In this document: one piece after another, positions 41,472-51,700 of the stretch
Layout of the letters: every line of letters starts with the position of its first letter
Position numbering within the stretch: the stretch's first letter is position 1
Assembly (NCBI RefSeq): GCF_016862175.1
Contig: NZ_BOML01000084.1
Location: 16,908 to 80,907 of the forward strand
From: Paractinoplanes durhamensis
GTDB lineage: Bacteria > Actinomycetota > Actinomycetes > Mycobacteriales > Micromonosporaceae
Length of the DNA stretch: 64,000 bases
Direction of reading: 5' to 3'
Position numbers and translations under genes: made by a program
Notes under the pieces: model-generated
Database searches by the model: none
Told to the model about the DNA's origin: nothing
The model's input: the letters and a program-made list of their open reading frames with translations, nothing else

Positions 41472-44400
41472 ATGGTTGCCGCTGCCCGCCGTGCGTTTGT
41501 TCGCGCCGTCGCCGTCACCGCCGTCACCGCCGTCGCCCTGATCGGCAGTCGCGTGCCGGCGTCCGCTGACGTCACCGACGGGCTTGTTCTTCGCTACGAC
41601 CTCAGCCAGACCACGGGCACCGCCGTCGTTGACGACTCCGGTAACGGGCACGGCGGCACGCTGGTGGGCGACGCCTCCTGGTCGGCGTCCGGCGGCCTGA
41701 AACTGGGCGGCACCAACGGGTACGTCCGGCTGCCGAACGACATCCTGTCCGGACTGCGGCAGATCACCGTCTCGGCCGACGTGCTGATCGACCCCGCGCA
41801 GGCCACGCCGTACATGATCTGGGCGATGGGCAACACCGACGCCGCGGGCGTCGGCAACGGCTATGTGTTCACCACCGGCGACACCTACCGGGCGTCGATC
41901 GCGAGTGGCAACTGGTCGACCGAGCAGACCACGCGGTCCGCCTCGCCGTTGCCGCGGGGGGTGTGGGTGAGCATCGCGTACACCCTGGACAGCTCCGGGG
42001 TGGCCACCGCCTACCTGAACGGCGCGGCCGTCGCCACCCAGGCCGGCGTCACCCTCACCCCGGCCGGCCTCGGCGGCGGTACGACGACCGCCAACTACCT
42101 GGGTCGCTCGGTCTACACCGCGGACGCCTACCTGCGCGGGCAGGTTCGCAATTTCCGGATCTACGACCGGGCGCTGAGCGCCACCGAGGCGAACGGCATC
42201 GCCATCACCGACAGCGTGCGGGTGGTGGCCGACCGGGCGGCCTTGACGCTCGGCGACACCAGCGCGGTGACGACCGACCTCACACTTCCGGCGACCGGGC
42301 CGGTCTACGGCAGCGCGATCACCTGGTCCTCGTCCGATCCCGCGGTGATCAGCGACCGCGGCGTGGTGACCCGGCAGGCCGCCGACGCCCAGGTCACCCT
42401 CACCGCGTCGATCAGCAGCGGCGATGTCAAGGACACCCGCGCCTTCACGGTGACCGTGCCGGCCGACCTGTCCGACGCCGCGAAGGCCGCCGAGGCGGCG
42501 GCCGCGCTCACCGTCGCCAACGTCGACGACGTACGCGGAAACCTCACCCTCCCGGTGACCGGCCGCTACCAGAGCCGGATCTCCTGGGCCTCGGCCGACC
42601 CGGCGATCATCACCGCTACCGGCGAGGTGCACCGGCCCACCGCCGGGAGCCCGGCCGGCAAGGTCGGACTCACCGCGACGGTGCGGGTCGGCTCGGCCAC
42701 CGCCGTCCGCACGCTGGTCGCCACCGTGCCGCCGCTGCCCGCCGCGTCGCCGCTCGCCGGCTACACCTTCGCCTATTTCACCGGCAACACCGTCGCCGGC
42801 GAGAAGATCTACTTTGCGGCGAGCGAGGGCAACAACGCCCTGAAGTGGAAGGAACTCAACGGCGGCAACCCGGCCCTCGCCTCGACGTTGGGCACCAAGG
42901 GACTGCGCGACCCGTTCCTGATCCGCTCCCCGGAGGGCGACAAGTTCTATCTCATCGCCACCGACCTGTCGATCGGCGGCGGCACGTCGTGGGACGCCTC
43001 GCAGCGTCAGGGCAGCCGTTACATCGAGGTCTGGGAGTCCACCGACCTGGTCACCTGGGGACAGCAGCGGCACGTGCTGGTCTCCCCGCCGACGGCCGGC
43101 AACACCTGGGCACCCGAGGCCTTCTGGTCGGCGGAGCTCGGGTCGTACGTCGTCTACTGGGCCTCGAAGATCTACGCCGCGTCGGACCCCGGGCATACCG
43201 GCACCACCTACAACAAGATGCTGTACGCGACCACGCGTGACTTCGTGACGTTCAGCGACGCCCAGGTGTGGCAGGACTTCGGTGCCTCCCGCATCGACAG
43301 CACGGTCATCGCGGAGAACGGCGTCTATCACCGATTCACCAAGGACGAGGGCGGTGTCACCGGATGCAGTGACATCATCCAGGAACGCGCCGACTCCCTC
43401 GTGGCCGTCGACGACGCGTCCGACCCGGCCTGGGACCCGGACAACCCGAAGTGGAAGATCGTCGCGTCCTGCATCGGCAAGGCCGCCGGGACGTCGGCGG
43501 TGGAGGGCCCCACCGTCTTCAAGGCCAACCCCGGTGACACCTCCGGCAACAAGTACTACCTGTTCGTCGACGAGTACGGCGGGCGCGGCTACATCCCGCT
43601 CGGCACCGACGACCTCAACCAGCCGCAGTGGAAGGTGCCGGCCGCCTACACGCTGCCGGCCAGCCCTCGCCACGGCACCGTCCTGCCGGTCACCAAGGCC
43701 GAACTCGACCGGCTCACCGGCGCTCCGCAACCGCTCCCGGCCGGCGCGGACGGCCTGATCGCCCGCTACCCGCTGGAGACCGGCACTGCCGACGCCTCCG
43801 GCAACGGCAACAACGCCCAACTGCTGGGTGGCGCGACCTTCGCGGACGGCAGCCTCACGTTCGGCGGGACGAACGGCTACCTCCAGCTGCCGAACAACGC
43901 GCTGGCCGGTCTGGACGCCATGACGGTCTCGGTCGAGGCCTGGGTCGATCCGGCCCAGACGACGCCGTACTTCCTGTGGGGCATGGGTAACACCTCCGCA
44001 GGCACCGGCAACGGTTACGTCTTCAGCACCGGGGACAGCGCCTACCGGGCCGCGATCGCCTCGGGGAACTGGACCACCGAGCAGAACGCCACCAGCGGCA
44101 GTGCGCTGCCCCGCGGCGCGTGGCACACGCTCACGTACACGCTCGGGGGTGGGACGGCGACGCTCTACCTCGACGGACGCCAGGTCGGGGCGAACGCCGC
44201 GGTCACCCTGACGCCGGGTTCGATCGGTGGCGGCGTCACCACCGCGAACTACATCGGACGGTCGGTCTACACCGGCGACAAGTACTTCAAGGGCCGGATG
44301 CGCGACTTCCGCCTGTACAACCGGTCCCTGGCGGCCGGCGAGGTCGCTCAGATCGGCGCGAACGCCACCGTGGTGACCGCCGTGACGCTCGACAGCCTCA

Positions 44401-46472
44401 AGGCGCCGGCGTTGATCGACGGCGACGCGGGCACCATCGTGCTCCCGGTCAAGGCCGGCACCGACGTGCGCAACCTCGCGCCGGTCTTCACCGTCGCGGG
44501 TGGTTCGGCGGTGACCGGCGCGGAGGCCGGCGACTGGTCCACGGCGCGCCGCATCACCGTCACCAGCCCGGCCGGGGTGACCCGCGGGTACACGGTGACG
44601 ACCCGGGTGATGCGCTCGCCGGTCCTGCCCGGCCTGTACGCCGATCCGAACATCGTGCGGTTCGGTGACACCTACTACATCTATGCGACGACGGACGGCT
44701 TCGACGGCTGGAGCGGTACGACGTTCACCGTCTGGTCGTCCACCGACCTGGCCACCTGGACGAAGCACGGCACGATTCTCGACCTGGCCGACGTCTCGTG
44801 GGCGCACACCAACGCGTGGGCGCCGTCCGCGGCCTATGCGAACGGGACGTACTACTTCTATTTCTGTGCCGCCGGCAACATCGGGGTGGCGACCTCGGAC
44901 TCGCCGACCGGACCGTTCACCGACTCCGGGGCACCGCTGGTCAACCGCCAGGACTTCGGCGGCGCCCAGCAGATCGACCCGGCGGCGTTCACCGACGACG
45001 ACGGCCGGAGCTACCTGTACTGGGGCAACGGCACCGCCTATGTGGCCCCGCTGAACGCGGACATGACCTCGCTGGGGGAGCGGCGCACCATCACCGGGCT
45101 CACCGACTTCCGCGAGGGCCTGTTCATGAACAAGCGGAACGGCGTCTACCACCTGACCTACTCGATCGACGACACCCGCAGCGAGAACTACCGGGTCGGC
45201 TACGCCACCGCCACCAGCCCGTACGGTCCGTTCACCGCGCGTGGCGTCATCCTGGCCAAGGACCGTTCGCTGGGCATCCTGGGTACCGGGCACAGCTCGA
45301 TCGTGCAGGTGGCCGGCGTCGACGAGTGGTACATCGCCTACCACCGCTTCGCGATCCCCGGCGGCGACGGGACGCACCGGGAGACGACGCTCGACCGTGT
45401 CTACTTCGACGACGACGGCTTCATCCGGCCGGTCGTGCCGACCCTGGAGAGCGTCGACCCGCTCAGCTACACCGGAGTGCTGCCGACCGCCAACCTTCCG
45501 GCTTCGGGATGGCTGGGCTCGGGCGCGACACTCACGCTCACCGGCGGGGCCGGCAACAGCGAGCTTCAGTACGCGGTGACGCCCGGCAACTGGGTCACCT
45601 ACACCGACCCGGTCGCCCTGCCCGCAGGCAGTTACACCGTGTCGTACCGGGCGCGGGGCACCAACCGCATCCTCAGCGCTCCGGTGGACGTCCGGGTGCA
45701 GGTCGACGCGGAGGCGCCGATGACCGCGGCGGAGGTGACCACGACCGGCACGACATCGACGGTGACGCTGAGCGCCCAGGACACCGAGTCCGGGGTCGCC
45801 GCGATCGCCTACCGGGTCGGTAGCGGGGCCTGGCAGGACTACCGGAAGCCGTTCACCGTCACCGGGGTCCAGCAGGTCCAGTTCCGGGCCACCGACCACG
45901 CCGGGAACGTCGCGGACGTGCAGAGCATCAGCGTCCCGCTGGTCCGCGACACGACCGGGCCGGAGGTCGCCGCGACCACCAGCCCGGCGCGGGCCACCGG
46001 CACGGCCGGCTGGTTCACCTCCGCGGTATCGGTGATCGTGACGGCCACCGACCCGTCCGGCGTCCCGATCCGCGAGTATCGCGTCGACGGTGGCGGGTGG
46101 CGCACGTACACCGGTCCGATCCCGGTCCGCGACGGCGTGACGACCGTGTCGGTCCGGGCCACCGACGGATGGGGAAACCAGTCGCCGGTGAAAGCCCTGA
46201 CCGTCAAGCGCGACACGGTGAAGCCGGCCGCGGACGCGGAGGTGACCAAGGCGAAACGAACGGCGACGATCCGGTTGACCGCGACCGACGCGACCTCCGG
46301 CATCCAGCTCATCCAGTACCGGCTGGACGGCGACCGCACCTGGCACACCTACGGAAAGCCGCTCACGGTGTCCGGGAAGGGCCTGCACGTGATCTGGTAT
46401 CGCGCGGTCGACCGGGCCGGGAACGCGAGCAGCCCTCGTCCGCAGTTGTTCCAGGTGCCACCGAGGAGGTGA
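41472..46472 (+). CDS. Secreted multidomain protein with two GH43 and two LamG domains
   Basis: A 1666-residue exported glycosidase. After a Sec-type signal peptide (cleavage near VPASA) come a LamG/concanavalin-like domain (about 38-240), two Ig-like segments (ITWSSSDPAVISDRG and ISWASADPAIITATG), a five-bladed GH43-like domain (about 425-755), a second LamG domain (about 760-965), another Ig-like part, a second GH43 domain (about 1050-1335; SPVLPGLYADPNIVRFGDTY, WAPSA) and three OmpL47-like beta repeats (about 1340-1660). GH43 members cleave arabinan/xylan side chains. The two LamG copies are near repeats of each other, implying internal duplication. GAGG lies six bases before the ATG. Confidence 0.9.
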   Translation: MVAAARRAFVRAVAVTAVTAVALIGSRVPASADVTDGLVLRYDLSQTTGTAVVDDSGNGHGGTLVGDASWSASGGLKLGGTNGYVRLPNDILSGLRQITVSADVLIDPAQATPYMIWAMGNTDAAGVGNGYVFTTGDTYRASIASGNWSTEQTTRSASPLPRGVWVSIAYTLDSSGVATAYLNGAAVATQAGVTLTPAGLGGGTTTANYLGRSVYTADAYLRGQVRNFRIYDRALSATEANGIAITDSVRVVADRAALTLGDTSAVTTDLTLPATGPVYGSAITWSSSDPAVISDRGVVTRQAADAQVTLTASISSGDVKDTRAFTVTVPADLSDAAKAAEAAAALTVANVDDVRGNLTLPVTGRYQSRISWASADPAIITATGEVHRPTAGSPAGKVGLTATVRVGSATAVRTLVATVPPLPAASPLAGYTFAYFTGNTVAGEKIYFAASEGNNALKWKELNGGNPALASTLGTKGLRDPFLIRSPEGDKFYLIATDLSIGGGTSWDASQRQGSRYIEVWESTDLVTWGQQRHVLVSPPTAGNTWAPEAFWSAELGSYVVYWASKIYAASDPGHTGTTYNKMLYATTRDFVTFSDAQVWQDFGASRIDSTVIAENGVYHRFTKDEGGVTGCSDIIQERADSLVAVDDASDPAWDPDNPKWKIVASCIGKAAGTSAVEGPTVFKANPGDTSGNKYYLFVDEYGGRGYIPLGTDDLNQPQWKVPAAYTLPASPRHGTVLPVTKAELDRLTGAPQPLPAGADGLIARYPLETGTADASGNGNNAQLLGGATFADGSLTFGGTNGYLQLPNNALAGLDAMTVSVEAWVDPAQTTPYFLWGMGNTSAGTGNGYVFSTGDSAYRAAIASGNWTTEQNATSGSALPRGAWHTLTYTLGGGTATLYLDGRQVGANAAVTLTPGSIGGGVTTANYIGRSVYTGDKYFKGRMRDFRLYNRSLAAGEVAQIGANATVVTAVTLDSLKAPALIDGDAGTIVLPVKAGTDVRNLAPVFTVAGGSAVTGAEAGDWSTARRITVTSPAGVTRGYTVTTRVMRSPVLPGLYADPNIVRFGDTYYIYATTDGFDGWSGTTFTVWSSTDLATWTKHGTILDLADVSWAHTNAWAPSAAYANGTYYFYFCAAGNIGVATSDSPTGPFTDSGAPLVNRQDFGGAQQIDPAAFTDDDGRSYLYWGNGTAYVAPLNADMTSLGERRTITGLTDFREGLFMNKRNGVYHLTYSIDDTRSENYRVGYATATSPYGPFTARGVILAKDRSLGILGTGHSSIVQVAGVDEWYIAYHRFAIPGGDGTHRETTLDRVYFDDDGFIRPVVPTLESVDPLSYTGVLPTANLPASGWLGSGATLTLTGGAGNSELQYAVTPGNWVTYTDPVALPAGSYTVSYRARGTNRILSAPVDVRVQVDAEAPMTAAEVTTTGTTSTVTLSAQDTESGVAAIAYRVGSGAWQDYRKPFTVTGVQQVQFRATDHAGNVADVQSISVPLVRDTTGPEVAATTSPARATGTAGWFTSAVSVIVTATDPSGVPIREYRVDGGGWRTYTGPIPVRDGVTTVSVRATDGWGNQSPVKALTVKRDTVKPAADAEVTKAKRTATIRLTATDATSGIQLIQYRLDGDRTWHTYGKPLTVSGKGLHVIWYRAVDRAGNASSPRPQLFQVPPRR

Positions 46473-46504
46473 CCGCCGAGGCCGCCCGGCGCGCGCCGGC
46501 CCTA

Positions 46505-46518
46505 TGGGAGCGCTCCCG
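46505..46518. promoter_or_regulatory. CelR/CebR-type operator upstream of the mannanase gene
   Basis: TGGGAGCGCTCCCG matches 13 of 14 positions of TGGGAGCGCTCCCA, the LacI-family CelR/CebR box that controls cellulases and mannanases in actinomycetes. It lies 54 bp before the mannanase start. The regulator gene is not in the window. Confidence 0.8.
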
Positions 46519-46572
46519 CAGCTGCTAGCTTGAACATCGGTTCTGGTCGATCGCTGCCGAGGAGACCGTGTC

Positions 46573-48552
46573 ATGCGGAGAGCCATCGTCGCTGTTCTCG
46601 CTGCATTCGCTGGGGTGCTCGGCGCGGCCGGGCCGGCCGTCGCCGCGGTGCAGCCGGCGTCGAACGCCGGGTTTGTCACCCGCTCCGGCAGCACGCTCAA
46701 GCTGAACGGCAAACCGTTCCGCTTCGGTGGCACCAACAACTACTACCTGTTCTACAAGAGCCGGGCGATGGTCGACGACGTCTTCGCCGACGCGCGGACG
46801 GCCGGCTTCGACGTGATGCGGACCTGGGCGTTCGGCCTGATCGGCAACGCCGACGGCAGCAACTCGGTCGCCCCGGCGCCGGACGGCGTGTACTTCCAGT
46901 ACTGGGACGGCGAGAAGCCGGCCTTCAACGACGGGCCCAACGGGCTCGAGCGCCTCGACTACGTCATCGCCGCGGCGCAAAAGGCCGGGCAGCGGCTCGT
47001 GCTGCCGCTGACCAACAACTGGTCCGACTTCGGCGGCATCGACCAGTACGTACGCTGGCGCGGCGCCTCGTACCACGACGACTTCTACACCGACCCGGTG
47101 ATCAGGGGCTGGTACAAGGACTACCTCGCGCACATCCTGAACCGGGTCAACACGATCACCGGCGTGAAGTACCGGGACGACCCGACGATCATGACGTGGG
47201 AGCTGGGCAACGAGCCGCGCTGCAAGGGCTCCGGCGGCTACCCGCAGAGCGCTGCCTGCACCACGGACACGCTGACCGGCTGGGCCGGCGAGATGACCTC
47301 ATATCTCAAGTCGCTCGACCGCAACCACCTGGTGAGCGTCGGCGACGAGGGCTTCTTCTGCGACGGGCCGGACGCGCCCGACTGGATCGACAACTGCGGC
47401 GAGGGCGTGGACAGCATCGCGCTGGCCTCGCTGCCGTCCGTCGACGTGATGTCGTACCACCTGTACCCGGACGGCTGGGGCAACCGCACGCCGCAATGGG
47501 CCGACGACTACATCACCCGGCACAACACCGCCGCCAAGCAGCTCGGCAAGGCCGTGATGCTCGGCGAGTTCGGCTGGAAGGACAAGGCCACCCGAAATCC
47601 GGTCTATCAGGAATGGACAAACACCTTTACGCGTACGGGTGGGAACGGTTTCCTCTACTGGATCCTCTCCGGCTCGCAGGACGACGGCACGCTCTACCCG
47701 GACTACGACGGGTTCACCGTCTACTGCCCGAGCCCGGTCTGCACCACGATCTCGAACGCCACCACCGAGATTGCCCACGGGCAGCTGTCGCTCCCGCCGG
47801 TCGCCGACAACGACACCGCGATCACCGCGGCGAACACCCCGGTGACCCTGCAACCGGCCGCCAACGACATCGCCTACCGTGCCAAGATCCGCCCGGCGAG
47901 CATCGACCTCGACCCGGCCACCGCGGGACGGCAGACCAGCGCCACGGTCACCGGCGGCGTCTTCACCGTCGACGGCGCCGGCGCGCTGACCCTCACCCCG
48001 CAGGCCGGATTCGCCGGCAAGGCGATCACCTCCTACGTGCTCCAGGATCAGGCCGGTCGCTGGTCCAACGTGGCCACCGTGACGGTGACGGTCAAGCCGG
48101 ACCCGGCCGCGGCGCAGCTGCTCTACTCGTTCGAGGACGGCGTCGAAGGCTGGGCGTCCGCGTCCTGGCAGACGAACGCGGGCACCGTCGAGCAGACCAC
48201 CGAGTTCGCCACCGAGGGCACGCACGGCCTGCGTGTCGCGGCGGCCGACGGCGGCTGGTTCGGCGTCACCCTCGCCGGGCCCGTCGACATGTCGAGCCGG
48301 TCGTCGTTGAAGTACGACCTGCGCACCAGCCCGGCCGCGGGCACCAACGCGGCGATCGCGGTGCAGACCGGGTCCGGGTTCGCCTGGTGCCAGTCCGGCT
48401 TCACCTGGATCAACCAGGACACGACGACAACGGCGACGATCGACCTGCAGACCGCGATGTCCTGCGACAGCGCCGCACTCAGCGACGTCCGCGTGCTGTG
48501 GATCTACATCAACCCCGGAACGGTGGACCTGGACAACGTCCGCATCGAATAA
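46573..48552 (+). CDS. Secreted GH5-type beta-mannanase with C-terminal accessory domains
   Basis: A 659-residue exported endo-acting glycosidase. A signal peptide (end near AVAA) precedes a GH5_7-like catalytic barrel (about 30-400) with acid/base Glu214 in WELGNEPRC and nucleophile Glu332 in VMLGEFGW. A cadherin/Ig-like linker (about 405-510) and a C-terminal beta-sandwich (about 515-659, LYSFEDGVEGW to DNVRIE), resembling mannan-binding CBMs, follow. It probably hydrolyses beta-mannan. GAGGAG is eight bases ahead of the ATG, and a CelR-type box lies upstream. Confidence 0.9.
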   Translation: MRRAIVAVLAAFAGVLGAAGPAVAAVQPASNAGFVTRSGSTLKLNGKPFRFGGTNNYYLFYKSRAMVDDVFADARTAGFDVMRTWAFGLIGNADGSNSVAPAPDGVYFQYWDGEKPAFNDGPNGLERLDYVIAAAQKAGQRLVLPLTNNWSDFGGIDQYVRWRGASYHDDFYTDPVIRGWYKDYLAHILNRVNTITGVKYRDDPTIMTWELGNEPRCKGSGGYPQSAACTTDTLTGWAGEMTSYLKSLDRNHLVSVGDEGFFCDGPDAPDWIDNCGEGVDSIALASLPSVDVMSYHLYPDGWGNRTPQWADDYITRHNTAAKQLGKAVMLGEFGWKDKATRNPVYQEWTNTFTRTGGNGFLYWILSGSQDDGTLYPDYDGFTVYCPSPVCTTISNATTEIAHGQLSLPPVADNDTAITAANTPVTLQPAANDIAYRAKIRPASIDLDPATAGRQTSATVTGGVFTVDGAGALTLTPQAGFAGKAITSYVLQDQAGRWSNVATVTVTVKPDPAAAQLLYSFEDGVEGWASASWQTNAGTVEQTTEFATEGTHGLRVAAADGGWFGVTLAGPVDMSSRSSLKYDLRTSPAAGTNAAIAVQTGSGFAWCQSGFTWINQDTTTTATIDLQTAMSCDSAALSDVRVLWIYINPGTVDLDNVRIE

Positions 48553-48700
48553 CCCGCGAAAGCGGTCTGTCACCGACCTGATCGTCTCCTGCGGCAGGCC
48601 GTCCCGACGGTCGAACCACACGATTGCGCGGGTTCGCACCCCTCACAGGCTTCGCAAACCTAGCATTTCGTATGTTCAGGTGCGCAACGCGAGGTGGCCG

Positions 48701-51700
48701 ATGACCCCCGATCCTTCGACACCGGGCAGCGCGGGCCGGCTGTTCGTGACGACCGTGGCGGCTGCCGGTCCCGATGACGGCGACCCGGTGGCGGCGCTGT
48801 TCACCACGTCCCTCGGCTTCCGGCGGGGGCCGGACCTTGACCTCGGCCGCGCCGACACGCTGTGCGAGCAGCTGCGCGACCTGGCCGGCGAGTGCGCCGG
48901 CGGCGACACCCTGGTCGTAGCGATCACGGCCCGTGGCTCCGTCGTCGAGGACGACCTGGTGCTGCTGCCCGAGCCGCCGGGCGACGCGCCGGGTGTTCGG
49001 GTGGGCAAGATCGTGGCATCGCTGCTCGCCGGTGCCACCCCGATGGGCCGGCTCGCGCTCCTGCTGGACGTGGGCGGTGATCCCGAGGCGGCCACGTGGG
49101 CGGTGCCGATAACCGCGGCCGGCGGCGCCGTGCTGGAGGTGGTCCTCGCCGCTACCCCGGCCACCGCCCGGGCACCCTCGCCGTTCGCCGTTCTGTTCGC
49201 CCGCGCCGCGATGTTGCCGGCCAGCGGTGGTCCCGCCCAACCGCTGCTGACGCTGGCCGGAATCGTCCGTACGCTGCGAGCCGACCTGTCGAGCGGGAAC
49301 GTGGCCGAGGCTCTGACCGTCACCCACCACAGCTTCGGGTCAGCCAGGGCGGCGGCGGTGACCTTTCCGAACCCCCGGCACACGGCCACTGCCGTCGCCG
49401 CGGCGCGGTTCATCGGCCGCCGCGCAGCCCTCGCCGCCGTCACCGGCTGGTTGGCGGGCGGCCGGGACGCCCCGGTCCTGCAGGTGGTCACGGGGGTGGC
49501 CGGCTCCGGTAAGTCCGCACTGCTGCGAGCCGCGGCCGGCACCGGCCCCCATCTTCGGCTGGACGCCGAGGGCCGCACCGAGGACGAGGTCGTGGCCCGG
49601 ATCACCGCTGCGCTGGAGGCGGGCCGGCCACTGACCGTCGTGGTCGACGGTGTGGACGAGGCGGTGGACCCGCCGGAGCTGATCCGTGCCGTGTCGGCCC
49701 TGCTCGCGGCCTACGGTGGTGAGTTGCGGGTGCTGCTCGCCGCCGGGAGTGAGTTGCTGCCGTTGTTCGTCGCCGAGGCGCAGATCGTCGACCTGGATGC
49801 CGCGGAGTACCTCGACCGCGACGCGGTCCGCGAACTGGCCGGCGAGGAACTGCGGCGGGCGATGCCGGACGGGTCGTTCGCGACGGCGGACGCGGCCCGG
49901 GCCGCCGAGGCGATCGCGGCGGTGCCCGGACAGTCGTTCCTCACCGCCCGGATCGTCGCCGCGTCGGTCGCCGCCGGTGCGCGGCTCACCGCCGTCGACG
50001 ACCCGCAGTGGCAGGCGGCGCTGCCCGATGATCTCAGCGCGGCCGTGCACGCCGACCTGTCCGGCCGGCTGGGGGACGATGCCGCCCGGGCCCGGGCGCT
50101 GCTGCTGCCGCTGGCGTACGCCCAGGGAGCCGGCCTGCCGTGGGAGGACACCTGGCCGGCACTGGCCGAGGCGCTGCACCCGGGCGACCGGTACGGGCAC
50201 GACGACGTGCGCCGGCTCTGTGACAGCGTGCCCGGCTACCTCGTGGAGGACCTGAGCGACGGTCAGTCCGTGTACCGGTTGAGCCACGCTGCCCTCGCCG
50301 ACTGCCTGCGCGCCGGCCGCGACGAGACGGCCGACCACCGCGCCATCGCCGGTGCGCTGCGTGCCGCGGTGCCGCGGACCGCCGGGCGGGGACCCAGCTG
50401 GGCGGACGCGCAGGCGTACACCCGCACCCATCTGATCACCCACGCCGCCGCCGGACAGGACGTGGACGACCTGTTCACCGATGTCGGCTTCCTCATCGTC
50501 GCGGCCCACCCCCAGATGGTGGCCGCGCTGCCGGCGGCCCGGAGCGAGGCCGCCCAGGCGGCGGTCGACGCGTACCGCCGGGCCGAGGAGCAGGCCACGG
50601 AGGGTACCCACGCCGCCTACCTGGAGCTGGCCGCCCGGTGCGGTGGGGCGACCACCCTCGCCGACGCCTTCGCCGAGTTCCCGCGGCCGTGGTCGGCCCG
50701 GTGGGCGTCATGGCACGTGGATCTCCCGCACCGCCCGCTGGCCGGGCACACCGGCGCCGTGCTGTGCGCCGCGGTCGGCCAGCGGGCCGGCGCCGACGTG
50801 GCCGTCACCGGCTCCGACGACCACACCCTGCGGCGGTGGGACCTGACGAGCAGCGAGCCGATCGCCGAGCCGCTGTGCGGCCACACCGCCGGGGTCACCG
50901 CCGTCGCGACCGGCTGGATCGGTGACCGCCCGGTGGCCGTCTCCGGCAGCGACGACCGGACGATCCGAAGGTGGGACCTGGTCACCGGCTCGCCGATCGG
51001 CGAGCCCCTGACCGGGCACACCGGTGGCGTCACCGCGCTCGCGCTCGGCGCCGCCGGCGGGCGCACCTGGCTGGTCTCGGCCGGACGGGACGGCACCGTC
51101 CGGCGGTGGGATCCGGACACCGGCCGCCCCATCAACCCGCCCCTGACCGGGCACACCGGTGCGGTCACCGCGGTGGCGCTGGGGGAGCTCGACGGATCCC
51201 CGATCGTGGTCAGCGGCGGGCACGACAGCACCATGCGGGTCTGGGACCTGGCCGACGGTGCCCTGCTGGGCAAGCCGATCAGCGGGCACGACGCGCCCTT
51301 GACCGCGGTGGTCCTCGCCGTCCACGACGAGGTGCCGATCGCCGTCACGGCGGATCAGAACGGCATCGTCCGGCGGTGGAACGTCAGCAGCCACAGCCCC
51401 ATCGGGTCTTCGCTGATCGGTCACACCGAGGCGGTCACCGGTCTCGCCGTGGCCGAACTGGACGGCGCACCGCTCGTCCTGTCGAGCTCCGACGACCGGA
51501 CCGTACGGGCGTGGGACCTGGTCACCGGCCGCACCGTCGGCGAGCCGCTCGCCGGCCACACGCGCGGGGTCGCCGCCGTCGCCTTCGGACACGTCGACGG
51601 CTGGCCGGTCGTGGTGTCCGGCGGCCACGACCACACCGTACGGCTGTGGGATCTGGCTCTGAAATGGCACTCCGGCCGGCCGTTCGCCGGACACAGCGAC

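Noticed and set aside
46486..46499. CCGGCGCGCGCCGG palindrome after the GH43 gene as a terminator
   Set aside because: It has no loop of its own and consists of GC repeats; such runs are common in this GC-rich DNA.
41421..46739. Open frame of 1772 codons on the minus strand across the GH43 gene
   Set aside because: It is the codon-position shadow of the real forward gene in GC-rich DNA; its translation is low-complexity Arg/Gly/Val/Asp-rich with no domain, while the forward frame has signal peptide and domains.
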